A DNA stretch of 64,000 nt, taken from NCBI RefSeq assembly GCF_000189635.1, contig NW_002476323.1:180998-244997 (forward strand), in the 5' to 3' direction. Within the stretch, counting starts at the first letter, position 1; every line of letters starts with the position of its first letter. Below, piece by piece: positions 49,775 to 62,514 of the stretch. The notes beneath the pieces are model-generated. The model was not told the origin of the DNA. It did not search any database and worked only from the letters and a program-made list of their open reading frames with translations. The DNA is from Tetrahymena thermophila SB210 (lineage: Eukaryota > Ciliophora > Oligohymenophorea > Hymenostomatida > Tetrahymenidae). Both the position numbers and the translations under genes were made by a program.

Positions 49775-51199
49775 ATGCTTTAATACTTAACGTGTAGGTA
49801 AGGTATTTTATGCGCCAAAGTTATTAACTTTCCCACTGTTGAAGTAAAGTAATAATAATTATAGTATTACCGCCTAAAGATATTAAATAATATATTGAAT
49901 TTTTAAAATTTAGATTTTACTCAGCTCGAAAAAGGCTCAGACTTGCAATAATCAGTAGAAAAATAAACTAAAAAGAAAAAAGGTATGAGTAAAATAATTA
50001 AAAAATCAAGCTCTATTTCAGAGCCTGAATAGTCGTAGTCCAGTACTACTACTTAAAAGACTAAAAAGCAGGCTCAATTAGGTGATTTCTTTGCTGGAAT
50101 AAAAAAAAAACCTGAGACCTAAGTTGAAGATAAAGTAGAAATAAATACAGAATTAGGAGATGGAATTTGGAAAGATCGTTAAAATATTAAAATAGCATGT
50201 TGGAATGTGAATGGATTAAGAGCTGTTTTGAAAAGAGAAGACTTATAAAAGTATATAAAGTAAGAAAATCCTGATATTCTATGCCTAAATGAAACTAAAA
50301 TAGATGAATCGAATTTTATAAAAGAAAAAGTATACAAAGATATTCCTTCAGGCTATTACTAATATTGGTAATTTTATCAAAAAACTATAATTTTTAGTTT
50401 TACATTTCTAAAAATATTAAAAAACAAATAAATAATTTTATAAATAATTAACATAATAATAGATTAATGAATTAAATTAATTTAGCTTTAATATTGTTAT
50501 AAGAATTTATTAAATACATAAATTAATAAACTAAAAAGGAATTTCTGTATACCACCAATTAAGGGTTACTCTGGCGTTTCTATTTTCTCTAAAGAAAAAG
50601 TCATTAGCATTAAAAAAGGTATAGATATTGCAGAGCACGAGAACGAAGGAAGGGTTCTTACAGCTGAATTCGATAAATTTTATTTAGTTGTAGTTTATGT
50701 CCCTAATGCAGGATCGGAATTAGTTAGACTAGATTATAGAGTTAATTCGTTTGATAAAGACTTTCAAAATTATTTAAACTAACTAAAATTGAAAAAAAAT
50801 GTGATTCTTTGTGGTGATTTAAATGTAGCTCACTAAGAAATAGATATAGCTAATCCCAAATCTAATAGAAACTCTCCAGGATTTACAATTGAAGAAAGGA
50901 ATAGCTTTAGTAAATTTTTAGAAAGTGGATGGATAGATACATTTAGATTTTTATATCCAGAAACTATAAAATATTCTTGGTGGAGTGTTAGAACTAAAGC
51001 TAGAGAATCAAATATAGGATGGAGAATAGATTATTTCGTTGTAAATAAAGAATTTAAGTCCTCTATTAAAGACTCTATGATAAATAATAATATCTATGGA
51101 AGTGACCATTGTCCAGTTGAATTTATTTTAAATTTAGATGCTATTTAATAAAATGAAACTTCTTCAAACGAAAATACATAAACAAATAAATCTAATTGA
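49775..51199 (+). CDS. APEX1: AP endonuclease, APE1/exonuclease III family (~377 aa)
   Basis: Cleaves DNA 5' of abasic sites in base-excision repair. Firm exons are 49914-50367 and 50539-51199; a 19-nt first exon (49775-49793) fits the phase, but start at the ATG at 49985 is also possible. A Lys/Gln-rich N-terminal extension of ~95 residues is followed by the catalytic fold with all key motifs: KIACWNVNGLRA (metal-binding Asn), LCLNETKID (metal-binding Glu), GYSGVSIFSK, VVVYVPNAG, ILCGDLNVAHQEIDIANPKS (catalytic Asp and Asn), WRIDYFVVNK, and the terminal GSDHCPVEF with the Asp-His pair. The basic extension suits nuclear import. There is no obvious mitochondrial presequence, unless the tentative first exon adds one. 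Confidence 0.94.
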
Positions 51200-51878
51200 C
51201 TGATTCAAAATTATTATATCTATTAAACCATTTATATATTTTACATTGTGTAAATCTAAATTTATTTGACTCCCAAAAAAAATAAATTAAAAAAATATTT
51301 TAAAAAGCAGGGTTGAGAGTAGTAAATTCTTGTAAAAATATATTTTTTAATACAAGCTAACACTCACTCTATCAAGTATTTGAAAAATTTCTTTGAAAAT
51401 TTTATAAATTAATTATATAATGTAAATGCTAATAAAATAAGTTTGCTATTATTTTTAACCAGTGTTTCTAAATGAATAATTTATATTAAATAAATATTAA
51501 TTTTTGGATTTCAAATAATTTAGAAAACAAGGAGCTAAGGTAGGTATTTTTTTTTATACTTATTGCTTTTTTAATATTATTTTCACTTAAAACCACTACC
51601 ATAATAGTAATTTTTAAATTTAAAATTTTATAATTAATATTTATATTTAAATATGCCAATTATTTTGTTTACTAACTTAAGTTTTACTTAATAAATAAAC
51701 TTTTAAGTTATTTTATCTCCAGAATTAAAAATTGATTTTTGTTATCAAATTAAGAATTATCTACCATAGATTGATTAGCAATTAAAATTAAGATAAAAAG
51801 AGTTTAATTGTTTATTTTTAAATAATATTAATTCATACAATTAAATAATATAAGTAGCATAATTTAATTGTATAAAAT
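51200..51878. other. Intergenic region
   Basis: A/T-rich spacer between the AP endonuclease gene and the next plus-strand gene. Nothing seen. Confidence 0.6.
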
Positions 51879-53453
51879 ATGGCTTTTCCAAAACTAAAAA
51901 CTAAAGGAGTAATTTTAAAGATTTAGAATTCAAATATAGAAAGTAATTCTTCATTAAAAGAAAGTCATATTGCTTCTGCAAGTCATATAAATAATAGTTA
52001 AGTACATAATAAAATAAAATACAGAATTAATTAGGACTATTAAAAAGCTTTTGAAAATTATTAAGAAAGAGAGCCATAAAAGATAAAGCCTAAACCATTT
52101 TAAAAGACTTAAGTATTTCATCTATTTTAATAATTAGAAGATGATTTGAATAATTAAGTCTCAAATTTGTCTCAACCTAAAAAGGATTAAAAACTGGAAG
52201 GTTCTACTTAGCTTTAAAATTAGTTTAACATACATTTGGCTTTTAAAAAATAAGAAAAGGAAATCAAAAAATGTGACTACTTTTATCAAGAAAAGATTAA
52301 GTTTTAAAATTTATTCCATGAAAACTCTTTTTAAAGTTCCACTGAAAATGAAATTTTAAATAAATCTGATTAAAATATAAAGTAAACTCTCAAAAGATTA
52401 GAATAAATCAATGATCTAAAATTTGAACCCAATTATCACCATAATTTAAAGAAAAATTAAGATTTGATAAATAAAGAAGTATCCAAAGTTATAAAAACAG
52501 AAAATAATAGTTATTTAAATGATGGTAAACATCAGCTTTTACCTTAATTAATAAATTTTAAGGCAAATAGAAGTCATAGTCCTAAAAGAGTTAATGAAGA
52601 TTAAAGCTAAATAGATGAATAATCTAAAAATATTTCAGAACAATCATAAAACTTAAAGTAGAAGTAAATTTATATATAAAATAAATAAGATTCCTACGTA
52701 ATCAAAAAATTAAAAAAATAAATGATTGATTATTTGGATGAAATAATTGAAAATTTTGTGAAAGATGTACAAATTTCCTAAAATGATATTTGTGGAATTC
52801 ATTAAGCTGTTATTTAGCTAATTACTAGAATATTTGTTTTGAGAGAAATATCAACTACTTAGCTAAAAAATGTCATAGAAGCTATTGATAGCCTTTACTT
52901 TTGTAAGAAGAGTAATCCGCTAATTAAAATTATTAATTAACAAATAAAAAATTCTAAAATTTAAGAAGCAAGCAAAGTTGCATACAAAGACGTAATTCTA
53001 AATATTTTCTTTCTTTTAAAAATATTTTACTTTATTTTAATTAAAGTATTTCTTTTATATAAAAATCAACAGCTTTGCTAGATTTTAAGCACAGAGCTGA
53101 CATAATTAAATAATAACTATCTCAAATAGATTAACTAATTAATTTATTAGAGAGATTAATTTAGTGAAAAAATAAAGAGCTTATATCAAATTTCAACATC
53201 GCAAAGTATATCGTAAGGAGAAAAACTAAAATAAGAAATTAATTTAAAGCAGTTAGATGATACATTCAAGCAAGTAGAAAGTATAAAATAAAATTAATAA
53301 GCATCAAAATAGTAAATTATGCAAACAATTTCTGAAATATTTGATCAAAAAAGTAGAAATAACACTAAAAGTTATGAAAATAAATGCAAAAATAATCTGT
53401 TAGAAGAAGAAGAAGAAAATAGTAAATTAGAAGATTATTTAGGCTAATAATGA
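51879..53453 (+). CDS. Lys/Gln/Asn-rich coiled-coil orphan (497 aa)
   Basis: Exons 51879-52991 and 53073-53453 join in phase 0 to 497 residues starting MAFPKLKTKGVILKIQ. The first ~310 residues are low-complexity and polar (Ser/Asn/Lys/Gln), apparently disordered. A helical section follows (IDYLDEIIENFVKDVQISQN, LITRIFVLREISTTQLKNVI, AIDSLYFCKK), then heptad-like coiled coil to an acidic end (LLEEEEENSKLEDYLGQQ). No known domain was recognised. It lies 187 bases upstream of HOP2 on the same strand; a meiotic role would be only guilt by proximity. Confidence 0.8.
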
Positions 53454-53640
53454 AGATTCATGGTCTACTTGACTCAAAAATAGTTTATATATTAAATAAT
53501 TAAATTAATTTATTTAGCTTAGCTACTAAATATTAAATTACAATTAATTAATTTTTAATTAAAATAAGCTAAAATAAATATAAATAAAACAAATTTAATT
53601 AATTAAAAAAATTAAAAATTAATTTTCTAAATAAAAAAAA

Positions 53641-54932
53641 ATGAGCGATACTGAAGTAAATACAGAAATCGATTTAGGGACAGTAAAAAAAAGGAAAAAT
53701 GCTAAAAATGTTGATAAATAATAAGATGAGGATGCTAAAAAAAAAGATCAAATGGACACTGTTAAAATTGGGTAAAATAAAAAGGAAATGCCAAAAAAGA
53801 AAAAAAGTTCTTCAAAAGAGTCTTTGGTTTCCTCTGTTTCTGAATAAAAAAACCAGTAAAAAAAAGCAGCAAAAGTAAGATAAAATTTTTCAAATAAATC
53901 TAACTAAATTAAAATTATTTTTGATTAAAGAATAATAATAAAAAAGCATTAAAAAACCTTGACGAAGAAGTAATTGGGGATGAAAATACTGATGAAAGTG
54001 ATAGCGATGAACAGATAGCAAAAGAAGATATTTCTACTTGTGACTAAAAACCAAAAGGCGGAAAGGTTTTTAGTTAACCATTTATTATTTCTTCAAATTA
54101 ATAACTCTGAATTTATTTTACTTATTTTTGATTGATAAAATCATAAGGGTGCAAAGAAAGAGCAAAAAGCTAACAATAAAAATAAATACTCTGTTTAAGG
54201 TAAAAATACTTGAATGTACTTGAGAACAAATTCTTGATACAAATAATGTTATTTTAAAATTAGATTACTAAACCTTGATTGATTACATGAAAAACTCTAA
54301 CAAGCCTTTTAATGCAACTACTCTTGAAAGTAACTTAAAAGGAAAAACATAATTTAAAAAAGGGTCAATTGAGGCTGCACTTAGTTAGGCTGTTGAAGAA
54401 AAATATATTGTTAGAAAAGCATATGGTAGTGCATATGTATTTTGGTATAACCAAGAACTTCTTCCTGTTGTAAATAAAGAGGAGATAGAGTAGTTGACTA
54501 ATGAAATTCTAAATAAATAAAAAGAGGCTTCAGAAGTAAACTAAAAATTAAGAAATTTAGTTTCTTAGTTATCGAAAGTAATGTAAGAAAAAACAAACGA
54601 TTAGTTGCAACTAGAAATAGAAAAATTTAAACAGTAAATTTTTTAATTAGATTAAGATATGCAATATTTTACTAGTGAATCGTTTATACCAGAAGACTCT
54701 AACGTTGTAAGATAAATTGAAGATAAGCTAGCTAAAATAGAAGTACTAATTAATTAATCATACCCTTTTTTAATTTCTAATTATATTTAAATAGGGTATA
54801 TTTAAAAAAAGAAAAAGAACTTGTGAAGAAGCCGTCAAGGATTTATTGGAAAACCAAGAGGAAAGCATAAGCTTATAATAGATGTTTTAAACAATAGGAA
54901 TTGATGAAGCAGATAATTCAGCTCTTATCTGA
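53641..54932 (+). CDS. HOP2: HOP2/PSMC3IP homologous-pairing protein with Lys-rich N-terminal extension (345 aa)
   Basis: Hop2 with Mnd1 stimulates Dmc1/Rad51 strand exchange in meiosis. Five exons (53641-53874, 53931-54065, 54148-54199, 54264-54742, 54795-54932) splice in frame to 345 residues. From about residue 140 the family pattern is clear: winged helix (LIDYMKNSNKPFNATTLESN, IEAALSQAVEEKYIVRKAYG, SAYVFWYNQEL), a leucine-zipper coiled coil (EEIEQLTNEILNKQKEASE onward), the KKRKRTCEEAVKDLLEN segment, and the C-terminal cap FQTIGIDEAD, equivalent to the FEEIGIETDED end of other Hop2 proteins. The ~140-residue basic/acidic extension encoded by exons 1-3 is absent from yeast and human Hop2. 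Introns are 56-82 nt. Confidence 0.9.
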
Positions 54933-55409
54933 GATAAAATAAATTCATTTTGCAATTTTCGTTTATTTATTTTAATAATTAATTTTGTAAAAATATAAAT
55001 TTATCAAGAAAACCACTTAAAATACTTTTAATTTTGTCTGATATTTACATTTTATTTATTGTAAAATTTTGGTCAGTTATTTGTTAAAATGACTTTTCAT
55101 AAAATCAATTTATTTATTTGATAAAAAATTAATTTTACTTAATTATATTTTATCAAAATTAAAACTCCTAATTCACTTATCAATCATAAATAATAGAAAG
55201 CTATTTAGTAGGATTAGAAGAATTCGTTTGAACGAGAGAATATTTAATCTTCATAAACTAATAGCTATTTATTCAAAAAAAAATTATATAAGTAACAATT
55301 ATTAAACTAATTAAAAAAAAATAATTAGTTTTTATCAATACCAACAAAAATTAAATACATTTAATTAAGTATAAGTTAACAAATTTAATAGCAATATAAA
55401 CAAGTAATT
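54933..55409. other. Intergenic region upstream of kinesin gene
   Basis: A/T-rich; 3' flank of HOP2 and promoter of the kinesin gene. Nothing else seen. Confidence 0.6.
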
Positions 55410-58400
55410 ATGAAATCTTTGAATAATACTTCTCAAAAGCAGGATTAACTAACAGCTAATTCATAAAATGAAAAGAAATAAAATATTTAGGTTTATATTA
55501 GGCTAAGGCCATTTTTACCTCATGAAGAATAAGAGGATGTTGTAGAAATAAAAAGCGAAGTAATTATTTATTAAACAAGGCAATTAATTATCAATTTATT
55601 ACAACATTCAAAAAAATATAAAATAAAAAATGATATTTATTTGAGCAAGAAATGAAATAATTTCATTAAATATTTGTAATTCATATTAAAGCTAAATGTA
55701 TTTAAATAGGAAAAAAAAATTCTAATAAAAGATAGTCTTCATTTAATGGAATCAAAATTTGATCAAGCATTCGATCCAAGTCAAAATTAAAAATAAGTAT
55801 TCGAAAATTTTAAGCCCTATCTGTAAGATATATTAGATGGTTATAACTTCACTGTTTTTGCATATGGTTAAACTGGTTCAGGTATTTATTCTGCATTAAT
55901 TTAAAATACCTGTTTTTTATTGGAATTTAGGTAATAAATAATATTTTATTTTTGGTAATTAGGCAAAACACACACTATGTTTGGAGCTGATTGGGAATAT
56001 ATGAGTGGACATTAAGCATATACAGGAAGAGATTTGAGAGTTTAACATTAATCTACATTCTTTGAATCACTAGAATCTGATCATAATTTTGCTGGAATAA
56101 TACCTAGAACCATATATGAAGTTTTTAGATAAATAACTCTCAAAAGAGAATAGAATCCTCATATGCAAATATCTGTTTATGTATCATTTATTCAAATTTA
56201 CAATGAAAAAATATATGATTTGCTTCAGGTAAATTTTTATATTACTTTCCTTAATCTTAGTTTGATCAAGTAACTTATCTAATTTTTAGTCAAAGTTACT
56301 AATCTTTTTTTTATATAAAAATTTAAATTAACTCAAATACCATGTTAAATAAAGGATAATTAGAAGCCTGTCGCTTTAGCTATACATGAGAATAAACAGT
56401 CAGGCATGTATGTTGGTAAATTATTTATTTTTATTTTATAAATTTTGAAATCACCAACAAATTAAAATAGAAGTTTGTGAAAAAAAATTTTAGCATTCCT
56501 CAAAATATTTCATATAATTATAAACTTTTGATCTTGTTTAAATAATTTGTATGAAGAGTAACTAAAATGATATATTATTTTTTACTTCTTAGTTATCAAA
56601 AGGAAGTGTAATTTAAATATTTTTAATTACAAAATGATTATTTTTACTCATTTCTATTTTTTAGAAGGTTTTAGATTTATTTTTGTTCTTAGAATAATAT
56701 AGTCATATATATCATTTTCATATATAGAAATTTATAAAAAATATGATTAATTCTATATTAATTTACTATTAATAAATAATAAGAGGGTTTATCTGAATAT
56801 TAAGTAGCTCACTATTATGATAGCTTATAATTAATGAGAAGAGGAGAAAAAAATAGAGCTATTCGAACTACATAAATGAATGTAAAAAGCAGTAGATCAC
56901 ATACTATTTTCTAACTATAAATAGAGAGAATAGATGACAGTGAATATTAAAAAGAGAAAAAAAAAATTAAAGTAAATTAATCTTCATTTAATTTGACAAT
57001 ATGTTTGTTAATCTGATCTCATTGATAATCAAATAGCGTTCAAAAATTAATTTATGTGATTTAGCAGGCTCAGAAAAAATAAATAAGAATGAAGTTATGG
57101 GAGGAGAACATTTTAATGAGTTAAGAAGCATTAATTTATCTTTAACAACTCTAGGTAATAAGATCTAAACATATCAATTATTTAGATTTTTATCATTTAT
57201 TTTTTTAACTGTAATATTGCTTGAAAAAATAGAAAATAATATTTAAATTATTTTTTAATCAAATTGGTAATGTTTTTCCAATCTAAACATTATTGCATTT
57301 AAATTTAATGGATATTAAAATAAATACATCTAAATAATTATTATTATTTATATAGGCAAAGTTATACACTCTCTAAGTAGCAATCAAAAGCTACCTATTC
57401 CATACAGGGAATCTAAGCTTACCCGTATCTTGTAAGATAGCTTAAGTGGGAATTGTTAAACTTTTATTATTGCAAATATTTCTCCTTGCTCTAATAGTTT
57501 AGAAGAAACCCTCTCAACACTAAAATTTGCAGAAAGAGCTCAACATGTAAAAATAATAACTTTTATATTTTAAAGTAGATTTTGCTAATATAATTTAAAA
57601 TTAATAGATAACTTTAAAGATTAAGCCAAACGAAATAAATGCATCAGATTTTTAAATAGTACAAAAGCTCTAAAGAGAAGTAAATTAAAATCAAATTAAC
57701 AAGGCTTTATAGATAATTAATTAATGAACTTATAATAGATAAATTACTTAAAGGATTTGCTTCATATGAAAAAGAAAGGAATCAATCCAAATGATATCCA
57801 TTAAAGATTATTAAAATTGCAAGAGGAGAATGAACGTTTAAAGAAAACTCATATATCTATAAATGAAGTAGAGAAATTGATTTAAGAAAATAGATAAATG
57901 AAATTGGAAATCACAAAAATCTAATAAAATACAGTATAGTCTATGCGTGGGATATTTGATGATTCTAAGACTGATAAAGATACTTTAAAGACACTTGCAG
58001 AATCTAAAAATTTATTAGATTAAGAAATCTTACTGAATAAAATTAATTAAGGAGATTAAAGCGACCACTTTTTTTTAAATACAAACTCATCTAATCAAAT
58101 AATCCTACCACCAATATAAGTAAAACTTAATAACCAGATTAAAATTTTGATATAAATTTTCATTTTTTAACTAGATGAATAGCAACGATAATATTAAAAT
58201 ATTATTTGGTACTTCTTAAGAAAAACCTTTCAGCTCTTATAATCCTTCTGTTAATAGCAGTAGTTAGAGAGGGACTTTTATAAATTCAGGAAAACAGATG
58301 ATGAGAAATGTTTTAGATAAAAAAACTGAATTACCTATGAGAATAAGAGGAAAAAATAATGAAATAAAAAATGAAAAGGGTTTCTTGGAAATGAGCAATG

Positions 58401-58874
58401 CTGAATCGGTGGTAAAAATTATTATTTATTTAAAAATTGTTTTAAATAATTCATAAATTATAAAAATAAATAAAGAGAATGGAATAAAAAAGGAAAGAAA
58501 AGATAAGAATATTAGAGAGATTAAATGATTTAGAGAGAATATAAAAGCATAATTAAGACAAATTAAAAAGAGAATTGCGTTTGTTAGAAAATCCTAATGA
58601 CTCAGAGAACAATGATAATTATAAAAGTGTTTCAACATCTTCAACTACAAATATTGTAAAAGCTAGTTCATTTCATACTAACAGAGTAATATTCATTATT
58701 AAAATAAATTTTCATAAATGTAATTTCTTAATAATTTAGTTAACCCAATAAAATACACCTTTAAGATCATCTTCGAATTAATTAAACAACCCAATTAATA
58801 AGTAACTGAAAAAATATGAAAGTAACGAATCAAAAATAAAAATGCTAGAAAAAAGATTCTTACAAAATCTATGA
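55410..58874 (+). CDS. N-terminal-motor kinesin (~730 aa)
   Basis: Microtubule motor. About twelve exons. The motor occupies roughly the first 410 residues: VYIRLRPFLPHEEQ (strand 1), FTVFAYGQTGSGKTHTMFG (P-loop, split by an intron inside GSG), FAGIIPRTIYEVFRQI, SVYVSFIQIYNEKIYDLLQ, NVKSSRSHTIFQLQ (switch I), INLCDLAGSEK (switch II), INLSLTTLGKVIHSLSS, IPYRESKLTRILQDSLSGN and ETLSTLKFAERAQH. After a short neck comes LQREINYLKDLLHMKKKGIN and a coiled coil, then a Ser/Asn-rich tail with a second helical piece near the end (IRILERLNDLERIQKHN). The P-loop and both switch motifs are intact, so it should be active. An insert of ~35 residues lies after MFG. Subfamily not assigned; several introns are unusually long (up to ~350 nt). 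Confidence 0.92.
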
Positions 58875-60311
58875 GCGAATTAAGTAATTGGCATTTAGCA
58901 AAATAATAAATATTAGTCAATCAATTATTAAATTTAATTATTAAAACACAAAATAAAATAAAATAATAAATGATATAATTTACAAATCAAAAATTTAACT
59001 TATTTAAATTAAATAATTTTATATAACAACCATAAAATAAACGAGTGAATAAATAAATAAATAATAAATGAATGAATGAAATATATATTTACTAAATTAA
59101 AAAGTTAAAATTATGTATATAAGGTTTTGATTTAGTTTGTATATTTTCTTTAATTTACTCACTTTTAATTATCATATTTCATAATCTTATTCTATTAATT
59201 TAATGAATATAAATAATCCAATAAGTAAATGATATTTTATATAAATAAATAAAAATTTATAAATGAGTGTTTCAGCAATATCTCTCTATAATTAATATTT
59301 TGTGTTTTCCACAAATAGAATTCATTAACATAACTAATTTTATAAATTATAGGAGATTTTAAAGTTTATAAAGAATCAGTTATCATTAAAAAAATAAAGA
59401 TTATATAATTTCCATAAATTTAAATCAATACTGCAATAATTAATTAAATAATTAATTTTTAATCCTTAGATAAAGTATTACTATTTTGATTTTTTTTTTT
59501 GAGATTAATTTGGTATAATTTTAAAAATTATCATTGTTTAAATATTTTAATAATTACTAATTTGTATTGAGAAACCCTATTTATCTCTTCAGTTAAAGGG
59601 AGATATTGTTAAAATGTAAATGGATAAGAATTTTTAAATAAATTAATTTATAATTTAAGAAAATTAATTTCATCTACATTAAAAAATTAATAAAATTTTT
59701 AATTTAAAACTTGAAATAATTTCTCCATATTTAAATTTCATTTTAAAACTCTATCTTATGTATTTATTGAATCTTAATTATAAATCATAAATAAATTATA
59801 ATATATATGCATAAAAGGTAAAAAAATAAAGTAGTTAAAATTTCTTAAAATAAATTAAGAATATTTAAATACAAAAAATAAATATAATATATTGACATAT
59901 TAAACATTTAAAATTAATATATTTTAATTACCTTAAAAATATTTAATTAAAATATTGCTTATGGTTAAGACCTAACTTTAATTTTATTTAAAAAATAATA
60001 AAAATTAATTTTAATAATTCAAAAATAACTTGAAAAGAAATAAAAAATATTTTATAAATTAATTTTTTAAAATATTTATAAAATAATGTAGAATGAAATA
60101 TCAATAGATTTTTGTTAATTTTATATATGAATAAAATGAAATTATCAATCAAATCGAAATTTTTAGTTATAGTATCTTATTTTTAATTCGTTTTCTTATT
60201 TTTAAATGTTATTTATTTATTCAAATATAATAAAATTTCGTTGCTTAATTTATTTTGTTTATTAATATAAACTCAAAAGTTTAAATAGTTACCTCCCATT
60301 CAAAAGAAACC
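58875..60311. other. Intergenic region between kinesin and MCU genes
   Basis: 1.4 kb, among the most A/T-rich parts of the window, with AAAT/GAAT tetranucleotide runs near 59045-59085. One open frame from 59263 is judged chance. No gene called. Confidence 0.5.
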
Positions 60312-61528
60312 ATGCACAAGTTTTTAGCCTAGGCTTTTTGCAAATAAAATAGATTTTATAAATTTCCATGCTACTCATTCTCAAAAATCTAAGATAAAGT
60401 GAGTAAGAATATCTATTTAATCTATTAAATTCATTACTCAATTTTATATCAGATAATTTTTAAATTACTAAGAGATGTTCACAAAAAAGTAGTGTGAATT
60501 GTTTTTTTTAACGTATTTTATAAATAGTTGATGTTCTAAGATTAGAATTTGATGAAAAAGGCTATTTTATTAACTTCCCTGGGCGTACTATGCCTGTTCC
60601 TTTAGATATGTCAGTGTCAGAAGCACAATTAGATCTATTTTAAAAATACCGTTTTGGTGAAATCCACTTTTTTAACAAAGATGGAGATTCTTATGCTGTA
60701 TCAACTCCTTTATAACTAATCATATAGGATGATTTCTATATAAATCTTGAAAACTAATTTTTTTATGTTGTAAATACGTTGAATTCGCATAATGTTGCTT
60801 TGGGAGTTTAAACTATTCATGACACAAACTTCAATTACAAAAAAATAAAAGATTTTTGCTAAGTAGGAGGACATACAATGCAATAATAAAATGTTCTTTA
60901 AGAGTTTTTTGGGGAGTTTGCAGAATATTTAAAGAAAGACTCTAAGGAATTGATTGATAGATAGCATTTAGATCTTGTTATTAAATCTGTACTTAATAAA
61001 ATGTCCATAAAAAACTCTCATCGCATTTAATAATTAGAAAAATTAATACAAGTAGTTGAAAAGCGCCTTTCTAAAGAAGAGACAGATAAAAAGGAATTAG
61101 ACGAGACTCTTGTACAAAAAAAGATGAGAAAATTCTTTAAAAGATTCTTTGGTGTCGTTTTAGCTCAAATAGGTTTAGTATAATATGGCACATACGTATT
61201 CATAAGTTGGGACTTCATGGAACCTATCACATGCCTTTTAGGTATATCTGATGCTATTATTGCATACAGCTATTGGCTTTTCGTTAACAAAAAATACGGA
61301 TACGATACTTTAGCTGAACGTAAAATAGCAAAAATATAAAAAAGCAAATATTATACAAGAGAAGTAGATGAATCAGATATTTTTGCTAAAAAAGACATTC
61401 TAGACTATCTCTATAGATAAAAATATTACCACTCAAATTCTTTGTTTGAGGTTTTAAATATTTTTGCTGATGAAAAAGATTTAGAAAAATTCACTCAAAA
61501 AAACAGTTATCTTTCAAATGATAAATGA
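60312..61528 (+). CDS. MCU: Mitochondrial calcium uniporter pore subunit (363 aa)
   Basis: Ca2+-selective channel of the inner mitochondrial membrane. Exons 60312-60402 and 60528-61528 join in phase 1 to 363 residues. The first exon gives a basic presequence (MHKFLAQAFCKQNRFYKFPC). The matrix domain follows (VLRLEFDEKGYFINFPGR onward), then a coiled coil (LEKLIQVVEKRLSKEETD), then TM1 (FFGVVLAQIGLVQYGTYVFI), the pore signature WDFMEP (WDxxEP, with the Asp and Glu of the selectivity filter), TM2 (CLLGISDAIIAYSYWLFV), and YGYDTLAERKIAK, the usual Y-rich helix after TM2. The ~90-residue C-terminal part is helical and charged. No EMRE or MICU gene is present in the window. Confidence 0.95.
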
Positions 61529-61879
61529 AATATAAATAATTAATTAATTAATTAAATAAATAAATTTATTTTATTTCACCAAAAATAAATATTAAAATCA
61601 AAGTTTTATATTATGATCCAAATCAAAATAATTTGTGTTTATTTTAAAAAATAGCAACTCTATTTGGGAAAATTTATTCATATTAAAATTATTTTTATGG
61701 CTTAAAATTATTCAAATATTTTTATATTTATTTACAAATGTATTATTTCATAAAAATTTAATCTTAAAAAATACTACTTTAAAATCTAATAAATTATTAA
61801 TTTTTTAGCAAATCTATTTGAGTTTAATATTTCTTTTAACTTTTCTTTAGCACGAACAAATTAGCTATATGTTAATTCT

Positions 61880-62215
61880 TCAAATATCTTTAAAGCATTT
61901 ATGGATGTATTATTCAAGCGTTTTAGAAGCCTCTTACTTACAGTTACTTAAGTCGTTTGGACTATTTTAAAAGCAGAGAAAAGTTGTATTTTTCCAGTAA
62001 TTAATATGATACTCAAGGCTTTTAAATGCTTTTTGATAGGCATCGCTATTTTTAATCATACATTCAACAAATTTATGCTCTTAATTGTTTGCTTTATTGA
62101 AGCAACTCTTTTCTACTGCAACAGCTTAATTATTATATTGCTTTTCAATTTTGCTAAGAGTAGGCTAGATCTAATTTACAAAGTTTTCGAATTCCTTGAC
62201 TAGTTTAATATCCAT
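61880..62215 (-). CDS. Small helical Cys-containing protein (111 aa)
   Basis: An intronless frame begins MDIKLVKEFENFVNQIQPTL and ends HKCFKDI. It is predicted all-helical, with five cysteines arranged C-x13-C, then C-x10-C-x14-C (KSCFNK...VECMI; LCFQN...SNCKQ...HKCFK). This loosely recalls twin-CxnC proteins of the mitochondrial intermembrane space, but the spacing is not the standard x9 or x3, so function is open. It is convergent with MCU and upstream of CKS1's 3' end. Confidence 0.65.
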
Positions 62216-62514
62216 TTTATCTGTATACAAATTTTGTAGAATATTCTTTATTTTTGATTGATTTTATTATCATCAAAAAATTATCAATAACAATAAAAAT
62301 AAACACAGTTTATATACTATCATCAAATATCAAAAATAAACTTTATATTAAGATTAAAAGATTAACCAATGAAATATTTTTCTTAAAAACTAAATGAAAG
62401 AAGTATTTGCAAAAGTATAACACCAAGAATATAAATTAACCACATTAAATATATATTAATATAATAGTAAATATTTTTTATTTTTTTAGTTAGTTGAATA
62501 ATTTAAGGATTTTT
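62216..62514. other. Intergenic region
   Basis: A/T-rich promoter region of the small Cys-containing gene and 3' flank of CKS1. Nothing else seen. Confidence 0.6.

Noticed and set aside
59263-59512. Plus-strand open frame of about 83 codons beginning MSVSAISLYNQYF
   Set aside because: Located in very A/T-rich DNA with no composition change, domain or intron; a frame of this length is expected by chance with a single stop codon.
62006-62203. Plus-strand ORF of 65 codons
   Set aside because: Antisense of the small Cys-containing protein gene.
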